A DNA stretch of 62,735 bases, from positions 1-62,735 of the forward strand of contig MTLP01000025.1 in assembly GCA_002009975.1 (NCBI GenBank). Direction: 5' to 3'. The translations under genes and the position numbers were made by a program. Source of the DNA: Thermococcus sp. JdFR-02 (GTDB taxonomy: Archaea > Methanobacteriota_B > Thermococci > Thermococcales > Thermococcaceae). The notes beneath the pieces were generated by a model. That model saw nothing but the letters and a program-made list of their open reading frames with translations. It made no database searches and had not been told where the DNA came from. Position 1 is the stretch's first letter. Each line of letters opens with the position of its first letter. This document shows positions 1 through 9,706 of this stretch, in pieces.

Positions 1-1041
1 CCAAACAAACATCCCACCCTCAGGCCTAGTCCACACAACACCACCAGGCATAAACTCCTCCAAACAATCAAGCATAACATCCCTCTTAGGCTTATAGAAC
101 TCAATTATCTTTGGAATATGCTTCTCCAAGAGTCCCTTCTCCATAAACTTCCAAGCAACTACTTGACCAAATGTGTTTGTACATAAGTCTATGCTTTGCT
201 TTGATATTTCGAGCTTTCTTATAAAGTGTGGCTCTCCTGCAATCCAGCCAAGTCTGAAGCCTGGAGCAAGTATCTTTGAGAATGTTCCTAGGTAAATAAC
301 TCTTCCCTCAACATCCCAGCGCTTTATTGGAGGAACTGGCTTTCCAGAATACCTAAGCTCTCCATAGGGGTCATCTTCAACGATAATGAAGTCATACTCA
401 CTCGCTAACTCTAAGAGCCTCTTTCTCCTCTCCTTTGTCATGGTGACTCCTGCTGGATTCTGGAATGTTGGAACTGTGTAGACTATCTTAGGCTTCTTTC
501 CTTGGGCTTTAAGCTCTTTGAGCTTCTCTTCAAGCAAATCCATTCTCATACCCTCGTCATCAAGAGGAATTTGTATAAACTTTGGCTCATAATATTTGAA
601 TGCTTGGAGCGCTGCTAAATAGGTTGGAGCTTCGACGATTATAATATCTCCAGGATCAATAAACGTTCTTCCAATTAAGTCTAAAGCCTGTTGTGAACCA
701 GAAACTATCATGATATCAACCTTTGAAATAGGAACATCATATCTCCTCCTTAACCACTCTGCAATCTCTACCCTCAGAGGTGTAAATCCTTTTGTTGTTC
801 CATATTGGAGAGCTTTATCGCCGTATTCCTCAAGGACTTCTTGTGTTATTTGGTTAATCTCCTCTTTTGGAAATGTTTCTGGATTGGGCAATCCACCAGC
901 CATGGAAATGACGTCTGAAGTCTCAACCAACTTTAAAAGTTCTCTAATTTCAGAAGCCTTCATGCGTAAAGCTTTCTCCGAAAAATAAACCTCATAATCT
1001 AAAGGTTTAGCCCCCAACTTTTTTTGCAATGCTTTCTCCAT
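1..1041 (-). CDS. PLP-dependent class I/II aminotransferase (partial, C-terminus off the left edge)
   Basis: The gene starts at the ATG at 1041 (minus strand) behind a strong GGAGGT ribosome site and runs off the window after 347 visible codons. The translation has the fold-type I aminotransferase layout: the N-terminal MAGGLP segment, SGSQQALDLI for phosphate-cup binding, TVPTFQNPAGVTM, the EDDPYGELRY cofactor motif, and GTFSKILAPGFRLGW, whose lysine (K256) should form the Schiff base with PLP. This pattern matches the LysN/kynurenine-aminotransferase-like subgroup common in Thermococcales, which transfers amino groups from aromatic or branched amino acids, or from 2-aminoadipate, to 2-oxoglutarate. 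Exact substrate cannot be told from sequence. It is divergent from the R15P isomerase gene, with a shared 299-bp regulatory region. Confidence 0.9.
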   Translation of the reverse strand, partial: MEKALQKKLGAKPLDYEVYFSEKALRMKASEIRELLKLVETSDVISMAGGLPNPETFPKEEINQITQEVLEEYGDKALQYGTTKGFTPLRVEIAEWLRRRYDVPISKVDIMIVSGSQQALDLIGRTFIDPGDIIIVEAPTYLAALQAFKYYEPKFIQIPLDDEGMRMDLLEEKLKELKAQGKKPKIVYTVPTFQNPAGVTMTKERRKRLLELASEYDFIIVEDDPYGELRYSGKPVPPIKRWDVEGRVIYLGTFSKILAPGFRLGWIAGEPHFIRKLEISKQSIDLCTNTFGQVVAWKFMEKGLLEKHIPKIIEFYKPKRDVMLDCLEEFMPGGVVWTRPEGGMFVW

Positions 1042-1212
1042 TTTATGACCTCCTAAGCTTTTTGAGTGTGCAATGCTGAACACATCACCGATTTTATACA
1101 TAGAAAACTTTGTAACAATTAAATATAAAGCTTTCGGCATTGGTCGTAATTGCCCTTTATCTTTGTAAAGAAAAATCTTGATAGTTTTTTAAGTACATCA
1201 AGGATAATTTGC

Positions 1213-1226
1213 GTACATCAATGTAC
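1213..1226. promoter_or_regulatory. Palindrome GTACATcaATGTAC in divergent intergenic region
   Basis: Perfect 6-bp inverted repeat with a 2-nt centre, between the aminotransferase and R15P isomerase genes. A half-site-like copy (GTACATCA) lies about 20 bp upstream at 1192-1199, and a looser dyad GTGATCATATGTGGTCAC follows at 1229-1246. Spacing of sites by about two helical turns suits an Lrp/AsnC-type regulator, but which protein binds is inference. Confidence 0.4.
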
Positions 1227-1319
1227 ACGTGATCATATGTGGTCACTAAAATCTTTAAAGGAGGAGATAGAGACTATTAAATTTAGCTGAGAAAGAAGAG
1301 CATATCGCTTGAAACTTGA

Positions 1320-2306
<987 letters not shown>

Positions 2307-2379
2307 TCCCTTCCACCATAGCTTTAAAAGCTCAACTCTTTTATATTTCCTTAGCAAAAATTAAAGAAGGGTGATGTTA

Positions 2380-3627
2380 ATGAAAGCTTACATAAGTGAA
2401 AACGTTCAAGGCGTTTATGCCTTTGATGAGCAGGGAAATCTCATCGCTAAGAGAGAGTTTACTGAAAAGCCAGAAGTAGCTTTAGATAAGCTTTTGAATG
2501 GAGAGATAAATGGTGATCTAATCGAGCTTGTGAAAGAGGTAAGCTCAAAAGGCTATTCTCCACTCATATTTGAGCATCCAGAGATTAGCAAAAAAGTTAG
2601 AGAGCTGGGTTTTGAAACTGATTATGAGTTCCCAAATTTAGCTGGTGAAATACTTAGGGAAAAACCGGGAGAGTTTTTAGGAAAGGATTGGTATGCCCGC
2701 TATTTTGATGTTGGATTAGCCTTAACAAGGATGAGAATCCAAGAGCAAAGTGGTGCAAGAGATAAAATGGTAATGCAAGCAATTGAAGCGTTAGATGACA
2801 TTGATAAGGTTATCAACTTACTCGTTTCACGTTTAAGGGAGTGGTATACCCTTCACTTCCCAGAGCTTGATGAGATTTTACCAAAGCATCCACAGTTTGT
2901 AACTTTTGTCAAAGAGATAGGAAATAGAGAGAATGCAACTGCTGAAAAGCTAAAAGAGCTTAATCTCAGTGAAGAAAAAGCTAAGAAGATTCTAGCGGCA
3001 AAAGAAAAGACCATGGGTGCATGGATGGATGAGAGAGACTTAAGAGTGATTCAAGAGTTTGCTGCAGAGATAGATAAGCTATATAATCTGAGAAGAGAGA
3101 TTGAAGACTACATTGAGAAAGCAATGGATGATGTAGCGCCTAACTTGAAAGGATTGGTTGGCGCAAAGCTTGGAGCGAGATTAATAAGCCTAGCTGGTGG
3201 GTTGAAGGAGTTAGCAATGCTACCATCATCTACAATCCAAGTTCTTGGTGCGGAAAAAGCGTTATTTAGACACTTGAGGAGTGGTGCAAAGCCTCCAAAG
3301 CACGGTATAATCTATCAATACCCAGCGATCAACAAGTCTCCATGGTGGCAAAGAGGTAAGATTGCAAGAGCTTTGGCTGGTAAGTTAGCTATTGCAGCGA
3401 GAGTTGATTATTTCTCAGGTGAATATATAGCTGAAGAGCTTAAGAAAGAAATTGAAGCGAGAATTAAAGAGATCAAAGAGAAGTATCCAAATCCACCAAA
3501 GCGCAAGAGGGAAGAGAAAAGAAAGCCTAAGTGGAAAGGAAAAGAAAAGCGTAAGGAAAAGAAGAAAAAATTCAAGGGAAAGAAAAAAGGAAAAGGCAAA
3601 GGTGGAAAAGGTAGGGAGAGGAGGTGA
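2380..3627 (+). CDS. Nop5 (Nop56/58-like) C/D box RNP core protein
   Basis: Scaffold of the archaeal C/D box sRNP that guides 2'-O-methylation of rRNA and tRNA; it links L7Ae-bound guide RNA to fibrillarin. The protein (415 aa) has the N-terminal fibrillarin-binding domain, a central coiled coil (about 120-240), and the Nop domain with GLVGAKLGARLISLAGGL, ATIQVLGAEKALFRHL-like residues and PKHGIIYQYP near 290-310. It ends in a long lysine/arginine-rich tail of about 55 residues, longer than strictly needed for the fold and typical for the family. Start ATG 2380 follows GGGTGA; the GTG and ATG upstream in frame (2371, 2374) lie inside that ribosome site. Five bases separate it from the fibrillarin gene, so the pair is co-transcribed. 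Confidence 0.95.
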   Translation: MKAYISENVQGVYAFDEQGNLIAKREFTEKPEVALDKLLNGEINGDLIELVKEVSSKGYSPLIFEHPEISKKVRELGFETDYEFPNLAGEILREKPGEFLGKDWYARYFDVGLALTRMRIQEQSGARDKMVMQAIEALDDIDKVINLLVSRLREWYTLHFPELDEILPKHPQFVTFVKEIGNRENATAEKLKELNLSEEKAKKILAAKEKTMGAWMDERDLRVIQEFAAEIDKLYNLRREIEDYIEKAMDDVAPNLKGLVGAKLGARLISLAGGLKELAMLPSSTIQVLGAEKALFRHLRSGAKPPKHGIIYQYPAINKSPWWQRGKIARALAGKLAIAARVDYFSGEYIAEELKKEIEARIKEIKEKYPNPPKRKREEKRKPKWKGKEKRKEKKKKFKGKKKGKGKGGKGRERR

Positions 3628-3632
3628 GTTGA

Positions 3633-4313
3633 ATGAAGATTAAGAAGCATAAATTCCCTGGCGTTTATGTTTTCGTTGATGAAGACGGAAGCGAGAAACT
3701 TGCAACTAAAAACTTAGTCCCCGGGCAAAAGGTTTACGGCGAGCGTATAATTAAGTGGGAAGGGAAGGAGTATAGGGTATGGAACCCAAGACGCTCAAAG
3801 CTTAGTGCTGCCATAATGAATGGATTAAAGAACTTCCCAATAAAACCCGGTAAAACAGTTCTCTATCTGGGAATTGCAAGTGGTACAACTGCTTCACATG
3901 TAAGCGACATAGTTGGCTGGGAAGGGAGGATTTATGGTATTGAGTTCTCACCAAGAGTTCTTAGAGAGCTAGTCCCAATAGTAGACGAAAGAAAGAATAT
4001 AATACCTATTCTTGGAGATGCTACAAAACCAGAGGAATACAGAGCATTAGTCACAAAGGTTGATGTTATATTTGAAGACGTTGCCCAACCAACGCAAGCA
4101 AAGATTTTAGTTGACAATGCAAAAGCGTTCCTTAAGAGTGGCGGTTATGGAATGATAGCAATCAAAAGCAGAAGTATAGATGTTACAAAAGAACCAGAAC
4201 AGGTTTTTAGGGAAGTTGAAAAGGAACTTGGAGAGTATTTTGAAATTGTTGAAAGAATTAGCTTAGAACCATATGAAAAAGACCATGCTTTGATTGTAGT
4301 AAGAAAGCCATAA
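3633..4313 (+). CDS. flpA: Fibrillarin-like rRNA/tRNA 2'-O-methyltransferase
   Basis: SAM-dependent methyltransferase of the C/D box sRNP. The 226-aa protein carries the SAM-binding motif [21 protein letters not shown], the acidic motif [20 protein letters not shown], and the [13 protein letters not shown] segment; the catalytic K-D-K-H set is visible as K46/D-rich core, [10 protein letters not shown] and KDHALIVV. Length is standard for archaeal fibrillarin. ATG 3633 is preceded by an excellent GAGGAGGTGA site that overlaps the end of nop5, indicating coupled expression of partner proteins. Confidence 0.96.
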   Translation: MKIKKHKFPGVYVFVDEDGSEKLATKNLVPGQKVYGERIIKWEGKEYRVWNPRRSKLSAAIMNGLKNFPIKPGKTVLYLGIASGTTASHVSDIVGWEGRIYGIEFSPRVLRELVPIVDERKNIIPILGDATKPEEYRALVTKVDVIFEDVAQPTQAKILVDNAKAFLKSGGYGMIAIKSRSIDVTKEPEQVFREVEKELGEYFEIVERISLEPYEKDHALIVVRKP

Positions 4314-4344
4314 CTTTTCTATTTTTCTACAATTTTACCAACCC

Positions 4345-4359
4345 AAACTTTATTAATGT
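4345..4359 (+). promoter_or_regulatory. BRE/TATA promoter for the PQQ-propeller gene
   Basis: AAACTTTATTAATG, about 35 bp before the start at 4388, fits an archaeal TATA box with purine-rich BRE on its upstream side. It lies just after the T-rich end of the nop5-fibrillarin operon (about 4314-4337). Confidence 0.45.
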
Positions 4360-4387
4360 AAGAAGTGTAATATTTTTGGTGGAATAG

Positions 4388-5962
4388 ATGCGAAAGCACG
4401 TGATGGTGTTCCTTGTTTTTTTATTGCTCTCATCCACTCTAACATATGCTCAAGGAAACGTTATAAAGAAGGAATGGGAATACTCAGCGAGAATCTTTGT
4501 GTTAAACACCAAAATCTATGGAAATAATGTTGTAGTTGGAGAACTTAACAGAGCAGTCTTTATGGATCTTTCAGGAAAGGTTCTTTGGGATTACAGGGTT
4601 GATGGATATCTCATAAGCGTTGCTTTTAATGGAAACTACATTGCCCTTGGAACTTTGGTTGACTCTAACAATGATAGTGAACCGGATATTGGAAGGGTAA
4701 TTTTGCTAGATAACAAAGGAAATAAAATCTGGGAAAAAGATTTTGAGACGTTTATTGGTAGCTTAGCATTCCAAGGACAGAATTTAGTAATTGTAAGCGT
4801 TGAAGAGCTTGACATCTTCACGTTCTTTTATAAAAACACCAAAGTTTCCATGATTGACTTGAATGGAAATCTAATTTGGCAGAAAAAACTTGATGCTGAT
4901 GTCTTCTACGTCGCATCTTATGGAGAAAAAATAGCACTAGGAGGAATCAACACAATATATCTCCTAGATAAAGATGGGAATATCAGGTGGAAGAAGGGAA
5001 TTAAAGGAAACGTGGTTTCCTTAGCAATTAATGGAAAGTACATAGTAGTTGGAAGTGCCGTTGATGTTAATAATGATGGAGCACCAGACAAAGGCATGCT
5101 TTACTTTTTTGACATTGGAGGGGACTTAAAATGGCAAAAGAGCTATAACAATATGATACTCAACGTGGGCTTAACAGAAAGCTATGTACTAGCAAATTCT
5201 ATTGTTTTTAAAGGTGAATACGAGGGATACAGCACATTGGATTTCTATGATTACAATGGAAACCGCATTTGGAGGGATAAATTCAAATATCTAATTACAG
5301 CGTTAGATACCTACGATAATTACATTGTGACAGCAGATACGGGCAACAAAGTTCATCTATTCACTGTGGTTAGTGAGATTAAGATAATCAAGAACATTAC
5401 AAAGAAAGTGGAAAAGAAAGTTGTTGAAGGAACAGAAGTTAAAGGAGAAACTGCTTTTCAAAAAGTTGAAGTTAAAATTGGGAATGAAACTAAAGTTGGT
5501 TATAGAGTCAGTCACAGAGCAGAAATAGAGAAAGTAGGTGCCAAAGGTGTTATTTTTAGGATATTGGTTTACATTTCAAAATCAATTGCAAAAAGCACGG
5601 ATGAGCTTATTTTGCCTTTTGGAGTTATAGTATTGGAGAAAGATCCCTTAATTGCCCTAGATATAAAAGATCCTGAAGAGGGAGAGAACATTGAGGTAAA
5701 CTTCGTCGTACCTAAGGAACTTCCAGAATCTGAGGTGCTCCAAGGTGTGAAGATAGATTATGAAGTTGTCAAAGAAGAAACTAAGGAAGTTAAAGAAGAG
5801 GGTGCAACAGAAACTACAACCTCTGAATCTATTGAGACAAAAACCTCAACCACAACCACCCCAGAGACCGAAGAAAAACCCTTTGATATAAGAATTGTAG
5901 GAGCCATTGGAGCAGTTGTGCTTTTAATACTCCTGCTTTCCCTAAGGGGAAGGAAAAAATGA
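4388..5962 (+). CDS. Secreted, membrane-anchored PQQ-like beta-propeller protein
   Basis: The 524-aa protein has a cleavable signal peptide (KHVMVFLVFLLLSSTLTYAQG), then about seven blades with recurring LDLNGN.I.W-type turns (for example DNKGNKIWEKDF, DLNGNLIWQKKL, DKDGNIRWKKGI), a pattern of PQQ/Trp-docking propellers. Two insertions contain DSNNDSEPDIG and DVNNDGAPDKG, resembling Ca-binding loops. A charged beta-rich segment, a Thr/Glu linker (about 465-495) and one C-terminal transmembrane helix followed by RGRKK place the propeller outside the cell. Function is unknown; sensing, assembly or binding roles are all possible. Its stop overlaps the start of the next gene by 4 bp, so the two form an operon. 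Confidence 0.75.
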   Translation: MRKHVMVFLVFLLLSSTLTYAQGNVIKKEWEYSARIFVLNTKIYGNNVVVGELNRAVFMDLSGKVLWDYRVDGYLISVAFNGNYIALGTLVDSNNDSEPDIGRVILLDNKGNKIWEKDFETFIGSLAFQGQNLVIVSVEELDIFTFFYKNTKVSMIDLNGNLIWQKKLDADVFYVASYGEKIALGGINTIYLLDKDGNIRWKKGIKGNVVSLAINGKYIVVGSAVDVNNDGAPDKGMLYFFDIGGDLKWQKSYNNMILNVGLTESYVLANSIVFKGEYEGYSTLDFYDYNGNRIWRDKFKYLITALDTYDNYIVTADTGNKVHLFTVVSEIKIIKNITKKVEKKVVEGTEVKGETAFQKVEVKIGNETKVGYRVSHRAEIEKVGAKGVIFRILVYISKSIAKSTDELILPFGVIVLEKDPLIALDIKDPEEGENIEVNFVVPKELPESEVLQGVKIDYEVVKEETKEVKEEGATETTTSESIETKTSTTTTPETEEKPFDIRIVGAIGAVVLLILLLSLRGRKK

Positions 5963-7896
5963 AACTAAAATCCTATCTCTCCTATCTTTTCATTATTTTT
6001 GTGTTTGGGGTCCAGTTTTTTGATTTTACAATGGATCTACTTGATGCTTTCCAAATCGAAGTTGGGATTTATACCCTTGACACCCTTGCATTGGTAGTGA
6101 GCATGTTCCTAACATTTCTGCTCTTTGACGACTTTCTAAAAGAGGAGTATCGCCTAGATTCAACGAGCGTTTATATAATAATCGGAATATTTGTGCTCTC
6201 AAATGTAAATATTCTGCTAAAGTTTTTGCTTCCAGAGAAAGTTCTCTATACCTATAGAAACTATTTGAACTTAATTCCAATCTTTCTGATATTCTTAGTT
6301 CTGCCTCTTTACATCTATATTAAATACAAAAATATAAAGAAACCCTTACTTTTGGTAATATTCAGCGTAATTGCCGTTTATCCGATTTCCCAGCTTTATA
6401 CTTTTGTTGTAGATAAATTCGTTGCCCTCATGGCAACTTTTTATCTTCTCTATGCCCTCTTTGAATCTCTTAAAGACTATAAAATTAGCCTAGAAGAACT
6501 TGGTGAGCACTTATTTGACTTCGATGAAACGCTTATTAGGAGTTATATCCTAAAACCCTCCAAAAATGCGGATAAGGTAATGTTCTACTTTTACTTCTTG
6601 CTTTTGTTTTATTTCATCTCAGACTTTGCATTGTTTATAATACCTTCAGTAACAGGCTTTTGGACAGCTTCTGAGTATTTGAAATATATGGGAATTCACG
6701 TTCAACAAGTTTTTCTTTCCCCTTTACAGCTCATAAGCGTGTTCAGTCTTTTGATTATTGTTGTATACCCCATAATGGAGCTTGAATTTCCAAAGATAAA
6801 GGAAAAAAAGGAGATACTGATTGTTCTATATCTTCTGTTGCTAGGCTTTCTCCTAAAGCCTTCAATTTACTTTCAGCCAATACTCTTCTCAAAAGAAGCC
6901 TATGGGGTCATATTGGGAATTTTCTCATATAAATCACAGCCCATGCTAAGTTTAGTAGCAATTGCACTTGTTGGAGCATTATCTATCTTTTTGCTGTTCC
7001 CAAAGGTTAAGAAGAATGCCTTACAAATGATACTTAAAACTGGAGGCACATCCATATTATTGACGTATTCAGCGCTTTATTCCTTCTCCCTCTATGTGAG
7101 CATAAGAAGATACTACATCAATTCAATATACCTCCTAATTGTAGGAGGCTTGCTACTATTCTTTATTTTTTCCACAATTTACCTTGCCTACTCTTTGGCA
7201 AGAGACTTTTCAGAAGCATCCTGGGGAGAGTTGGTATCCCTTCTATATATGAGCATAATTCTACTTTCCTATGTTCCTTCTGCATACACATTACCCTTCT
7301 TTATTCTTTCAGCAATAGTAAGCTCTTTGAGCTATGTGCTAAGAAGAGAACCAAAGATGATACCTCTCATAATTTTAATCTCGTATCTTGTATCTCTCAA
7401 ATACTTTGAAAACTATATTCCCTTTGTGCTCATATTTCTTTGGGCATATGCAGTTGCAACCGAATTCAAAAGAAAACCTTCTCTAAACCTAAGTCCTCTC
7501 TATATAACAGGACTCTCAGTCCTTATTGTAATTCTCTACACCTTCCTCGGCTATTACATTGGAGAGGTAATTCCAGTGGAGCTTAGTTTATTAGGCATGG
7601 TTTACCTCCTAGGTCTCAGTGGAGCTGAGGAGATAGTTTTCAAAAGAATAATCTATGATAACTTAGATTTCAGATATTCTCTTTTCCTTGTTTCTCTGCT
7701 CTTTACTTTTACACATCTACTAAGTCCGGTCGTCTTTTACCACTATCTCCATGCTGGTGTTCTCTTAATATATCTCTTTTATCTGTTCACGTATCAATAT
7801 CTAACCCTCCTGCTTTACAGAGAATCAAGATTCCTTGAACTGCTCATAGTAGTGCATTTCCTAATAAACCTTGGAGTTCTTCTATTGACAACCTAA
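5959..7896 (+). CDS. Large polytopic membrane protein with C-terminal CPBP (CAAX-like) protease domain
   Basis: The 645-aa protein is almost wholly hydrophobic, with well over ten predicted transmembrane helices. The last ~110 residues hold the three CPBP/Abi motifs: EExxxR-like GAEEIVFKR (about 557), FxxxH in FTFTH (about 586) and HxxxN in HFLIN (about 633), which in this family coordinate the metal of an intramembrane protease. The N-terminal ~500 residues have no family I recognise. Because its ATG lies inside the end of the secreted propeller gene, the two are probably made together, and the propeller may be substrate, partner or regulator of the protease. CPBP proteins act in prenyl-protein processing, sorting or bacteriocin immunity elsewhere; the role here is open. 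Confidence 0.7.
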   Translation: MKLKSYLSYLFIIFVFGVQFFDFTMDLLDAFQIEVGIYTLDTLALVVSMFLTFLLFDDFLKEEYRLDSTSVYIIIGIFVLSNVNILLKFLLPEKVLYTYRNYLNLIPIFLIFLVLPLYIYIKYKNIKKPLLLVIFSVIAVYPISQLYTFVVDKFVALMATFYLLYALFESLKDYKISLEELGEHLFDFDETLIRSYILKPSKNADKVMFYFYFLLLFYFISDFALFIIPSVTGFWTASEYLKYMGIHVQQVFLSPLQLISVFSLLIIVVYPIMELEFPKIKEKKEILIVLYLLLLGFLLKPSIYFQPILFSKEAYGVILGIFSYKSQPMLSLVAIALVGALSIFLLFPKVKKNALQMILKTGGTSILLTYSALYSFSLYVSIRRYYINSIYLLIVGGLLLFFIFSTIYLAYSLARDFSEASWGELVSLLYMSIILLSYVPSAYTLPFFILSAIVSSLSYVLRREPKMIPLIILISYLVSLKYFENYIPFVLIFLWAYAVATEFKRKPSLNLSPLYITGLSVLIVILYTFLGYYIGEVIPVELSLLGMVYLLGLSGAEEIVFKRIIYDNLDFRYSLFLVSLLFTFTHLLSPVVFYHYLHAGVLLIYLFYLFTYQYLTLLLYRESRFLELLIVVHFLINLGVLLLTT

Positions 7897-7993
7897 GCAC
7901 ATACTCGCTTTCTTAAGCAACTTTAGAGTGTAAAACTAAAAGTTAAGAAATTACTTTTATATTCAAAAAATAATTTAGAGATGGTGATCCCAC

Positions 7994-8410
7994 ATGCCAA
8001 CTATAAAAGTTTCCGTTTCTGGTGAAAGCCTTTCTCCAAAGAGAATGATAGTCAAAGGAAGGAAGTTTGAATACGTAGTTGACAAAGACGAATCAAGCCC
8101 GTTAGAATACATCTTAGCGGCTTTAGCAGGGTGTATAAACATAGTTGGATTTTTAGTTGCAAAAGAAATGGAAATCAACATAGAAAAGATATTTGTTGAG
8201 ATTAGCGGAAAACTTAATACAGACAAACTAATGGGTAAAAACACTGAAGAAAGAGCGGGATATAAGGAAATTGAAGTTAAAGTAAGGGTTCAAGGCGATG
8301 TTGAAGAGGAAAAACTTGAAGAATGGCTCAAACAAGTTGAAGAAAGATGTCCAATCGGAGATAACATAATGAATGAAACTCCAGTCAAAGTTTCCGTTGA
8401 AAAAGCTTAA
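7994..8410 (+). CDS. OsmC/Ohr family peroxiredoxin-like protein
   Basis: The 138-aa protein has the OsmC fold signature: SPLEYILAALAGCINIVG with C47 and a second conserved cysteine C119 in EERCPIGDN. In this family the two cysteines reduce organic hydroperoxides. Start ATG 7994 follows GGTGAT; a TATA-like ACTTTTATATTC lies 30-40 bp upstream. It ends base-to-base with the convergent DtxR-type regulator gene (8410/8411), so the two transcripts would overlap at their 3' ends. Confidence 0.87.
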   Translation: MPTIKVSVSGESLSPKRMIVKGRKFEYVVDKDESSPLEYILAALAGCINIVGFLVAKEMEINIEKIFVEISGKLNTDKLMGKNTEERAGYKEIEVKVRVQGDVEEEKLEEWLKQVEERCPIGDNIMNETPVKVSVEKA

Positions 8411-8821
8411 CTATTTCTCTATTTTTGGTATTTTCTTTCCATGCGGACAAACCTCAGGGTTATTTAAAATCTTGCAAAGCCTTAAGATGAATTCCTCGCT
8501 TGTTGCATGCTCAAGCCTGCAGGCTTCAAGATGAATTTTGTTCAAATCCTCATAACCCAAAATATCCCTTAAAAAGCATTCGATTATGCGGTGCTTCCAT
8601 ATCAGCTTTTCTGCCAATTTTAAACCTTTATCAGTTAGCTTTACTTCAGAATAAGGCTTGTAATCGATTAGCCTGTTTTTGCTTAATTTTTGGAGCATTT
8701 CGGTTACTGTTGCTGGAGAAACCCCAAGATACTGTGCAATAAGGGAGTTCCTAACCCTAGCTCCATTTTCCTGAAGAATGTAAATGCACTTCAAGTAGTC
8801 TTCAGCTTGAGTACTAATCAT
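8411..8821 (-). CDS. DtxR/MntR family metal-dependent transcriptional regulator
   Basis: The 136-aa protein begins with the family's winged helix (QAEDYLKCIYILQENGARVR, then YLGVSPATVTEMLQKLS as recognition helix) and continues with the metal-binding dimerisation domain (HRIIECFLRDILGY, EACRLEHATSEEF, CPHGKKIP). It lacks the C-terminal SH3/FeoA domain, as MntR-type members do. Fe(II) or Mn(II) would act as corepressor. A perfect dyad TTTAGG-gaca-CCTAAA abuts its own start codon, suggesting autoregulation. Confidence 0.9.
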   Translation of the reverse strand: MISTQAEDYLKCIYILQENGARVRNSLIAQYLGVSPATVTEMLQKLSKNRLIDYKPYSEVKLTDKGLKLAEKLIWKHRIIECFLRDILGYEDLNKIHLEACRLEHATSEEFILRLCKILNNPEVCPHGKKIPKIEK

Positions 8822-8836
8822 TTAGGGACACCTAAA
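8821..8836. promoter_or_regulatory. DtxR-type operator TTTAGGgacaCCTAAA
   Basis: Perfect 6-bp inverted repeat with a 4-nt centre touching the start codon of the DtxR-like gene and covering its ribosome site region. TTAGG/CCTAA half-sites are typical of iron- and manganese-dependent DtxR regulators. Autorepression is inferred from the position. Confidence 0.6.
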
Positions 8837-8869
8837 AGTAAAATAGAAAAAGAGCTTTTAAAATTTAAC

Positions 8870-9541
8870 CTACTCTTTCCTTGTTGGCAAATAGGGCAAT
8901 ATCCAACTGATAAAGCTGTCTAAACTTCTTGTTTGTATATATAGAGTCCCAGTTCCATAAAACTCTGCAATTAATCCTTCTCCACTAAATAGTGTGCTTT
9001 TTAATCCACCAACACGCTTTACTTTGAAATCTAATCCCTCAGTAAATGCAACCAAGTGACCAGTATCGATTATAAATTTTTCATTGTAAAGCTCTTTCTT
9101 GTAGATCGCTCCAAAACTTGAAAGGAACACTAACCCTCTACCAGTCATTTTGAGTAGGAAAAGTCCCTCTCTTGCAAAGAAAGTCTTTGCACCGCCCCAC
9201 TTTGTGTCAATATTTATGTTCTCTGAAGAAGCTAAAAATGCCCCACTTTGAGCATATAATGTTCCATTCAGCTCGAAAACTTCAATATCTCCAGGATAAG
9301 ATGGTGCTAATCCAATAGTTCCATCTCCCCCTTCTGCTCTAAATGTGTTAATAAAAAAGCTTTCTCCTGCTAAGATGGAGCGCTTTAAGGCTCCAAAAAT
9401 TCCGCCTTTAGCTTTGGTCTCTATCTTAATGGTTGGACTCATATGTACCATCGCACCGCTTTCAGCTTGTATTGCTTCTCCGCTCTCAAGCTCTATCTCA
9501 ACCAAACTAAAACTAGGTCTATGATTTATTTCATACCTCAA
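8870..9541 (-). CDS. AIM24/TIGR00266 family beta-helix protein
   Basis: The 224-aa protein matches the AIM24-like family by its opening RYEINHRPSFSLVEIEL, repeated glycine-rich strands (GGIFGALKRSILAGESFF, GRGLVFLSSFGAI) and the closing IQTRSLDSFISWI. Members form beta-barrel trimers of unknown biochemical role. I prefer the TTG at 9541, set behind GGTGGT, which gives the family-typical start; the in-frame TTG at 9553 overlaps that ribosome site. It is divergent from mvaS. Confidence 0.8.
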   Translation of the reverse strand: MRYEINHRPSFSLVEIELESGEAIQAESGAMVHMSPTIKIETKAKGGIFGALKRSILAGESFFINTFRAEGGDGTIGLAPSYPGDIEVFELNGTLYAQSGAFLASSENINIDTKWGGAKTFFAREGLFLLKMTGRGLVFLSSFGAIYKKELYNEKFIIDTGHLVAFTEGLDFKVKRVGGLKSTLFSGEGLIAEFYGTGTLYIQTRSLDSFISWILPYLPTRKE

Positions 9542-9620
9542 GATTACCACCAAAATTAATTACTGTCTTTCTTAGTATAAACATTTATGTGTCGACAAAC
9601 GACGAATAACCCTTTCCTTT

Positions 9621-9640
9621 TTACCGAAAGCCTTTTATAA
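9621..9640 (+). promoter_or_regulatory. BRE/TATA promoter of the mevalonate operon
   Basis: ACCGAAAGCCTTTTATAA is a textbook archaeal BRE (CGAAAG) plus TATA element, about 67 bp before the mvaS start, predicting a leader of roughly 40 nt. Confidence 0.6.
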
Positions 9641-9706
9641 TGCTCTACCCTTTATTTGAAAGAGCTTTTTGAAATTTGCTCTTATTACTTAAAAAGGTGA
9701 TGCAAG

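Noticed and set aside
710-988. Plus-strand open frame across the aminotransferase gene
   Set aside because: Antisense shadow; the minus strand has a complete aminotransferase signature there.
3452-3643. Lysine/arginine-rich open frame inside the 3' end of nop5
   Set aside because: It is the shifted reading of the A/G-rich tail of nop5, has no own ribosome site, and overlaps both known genes.
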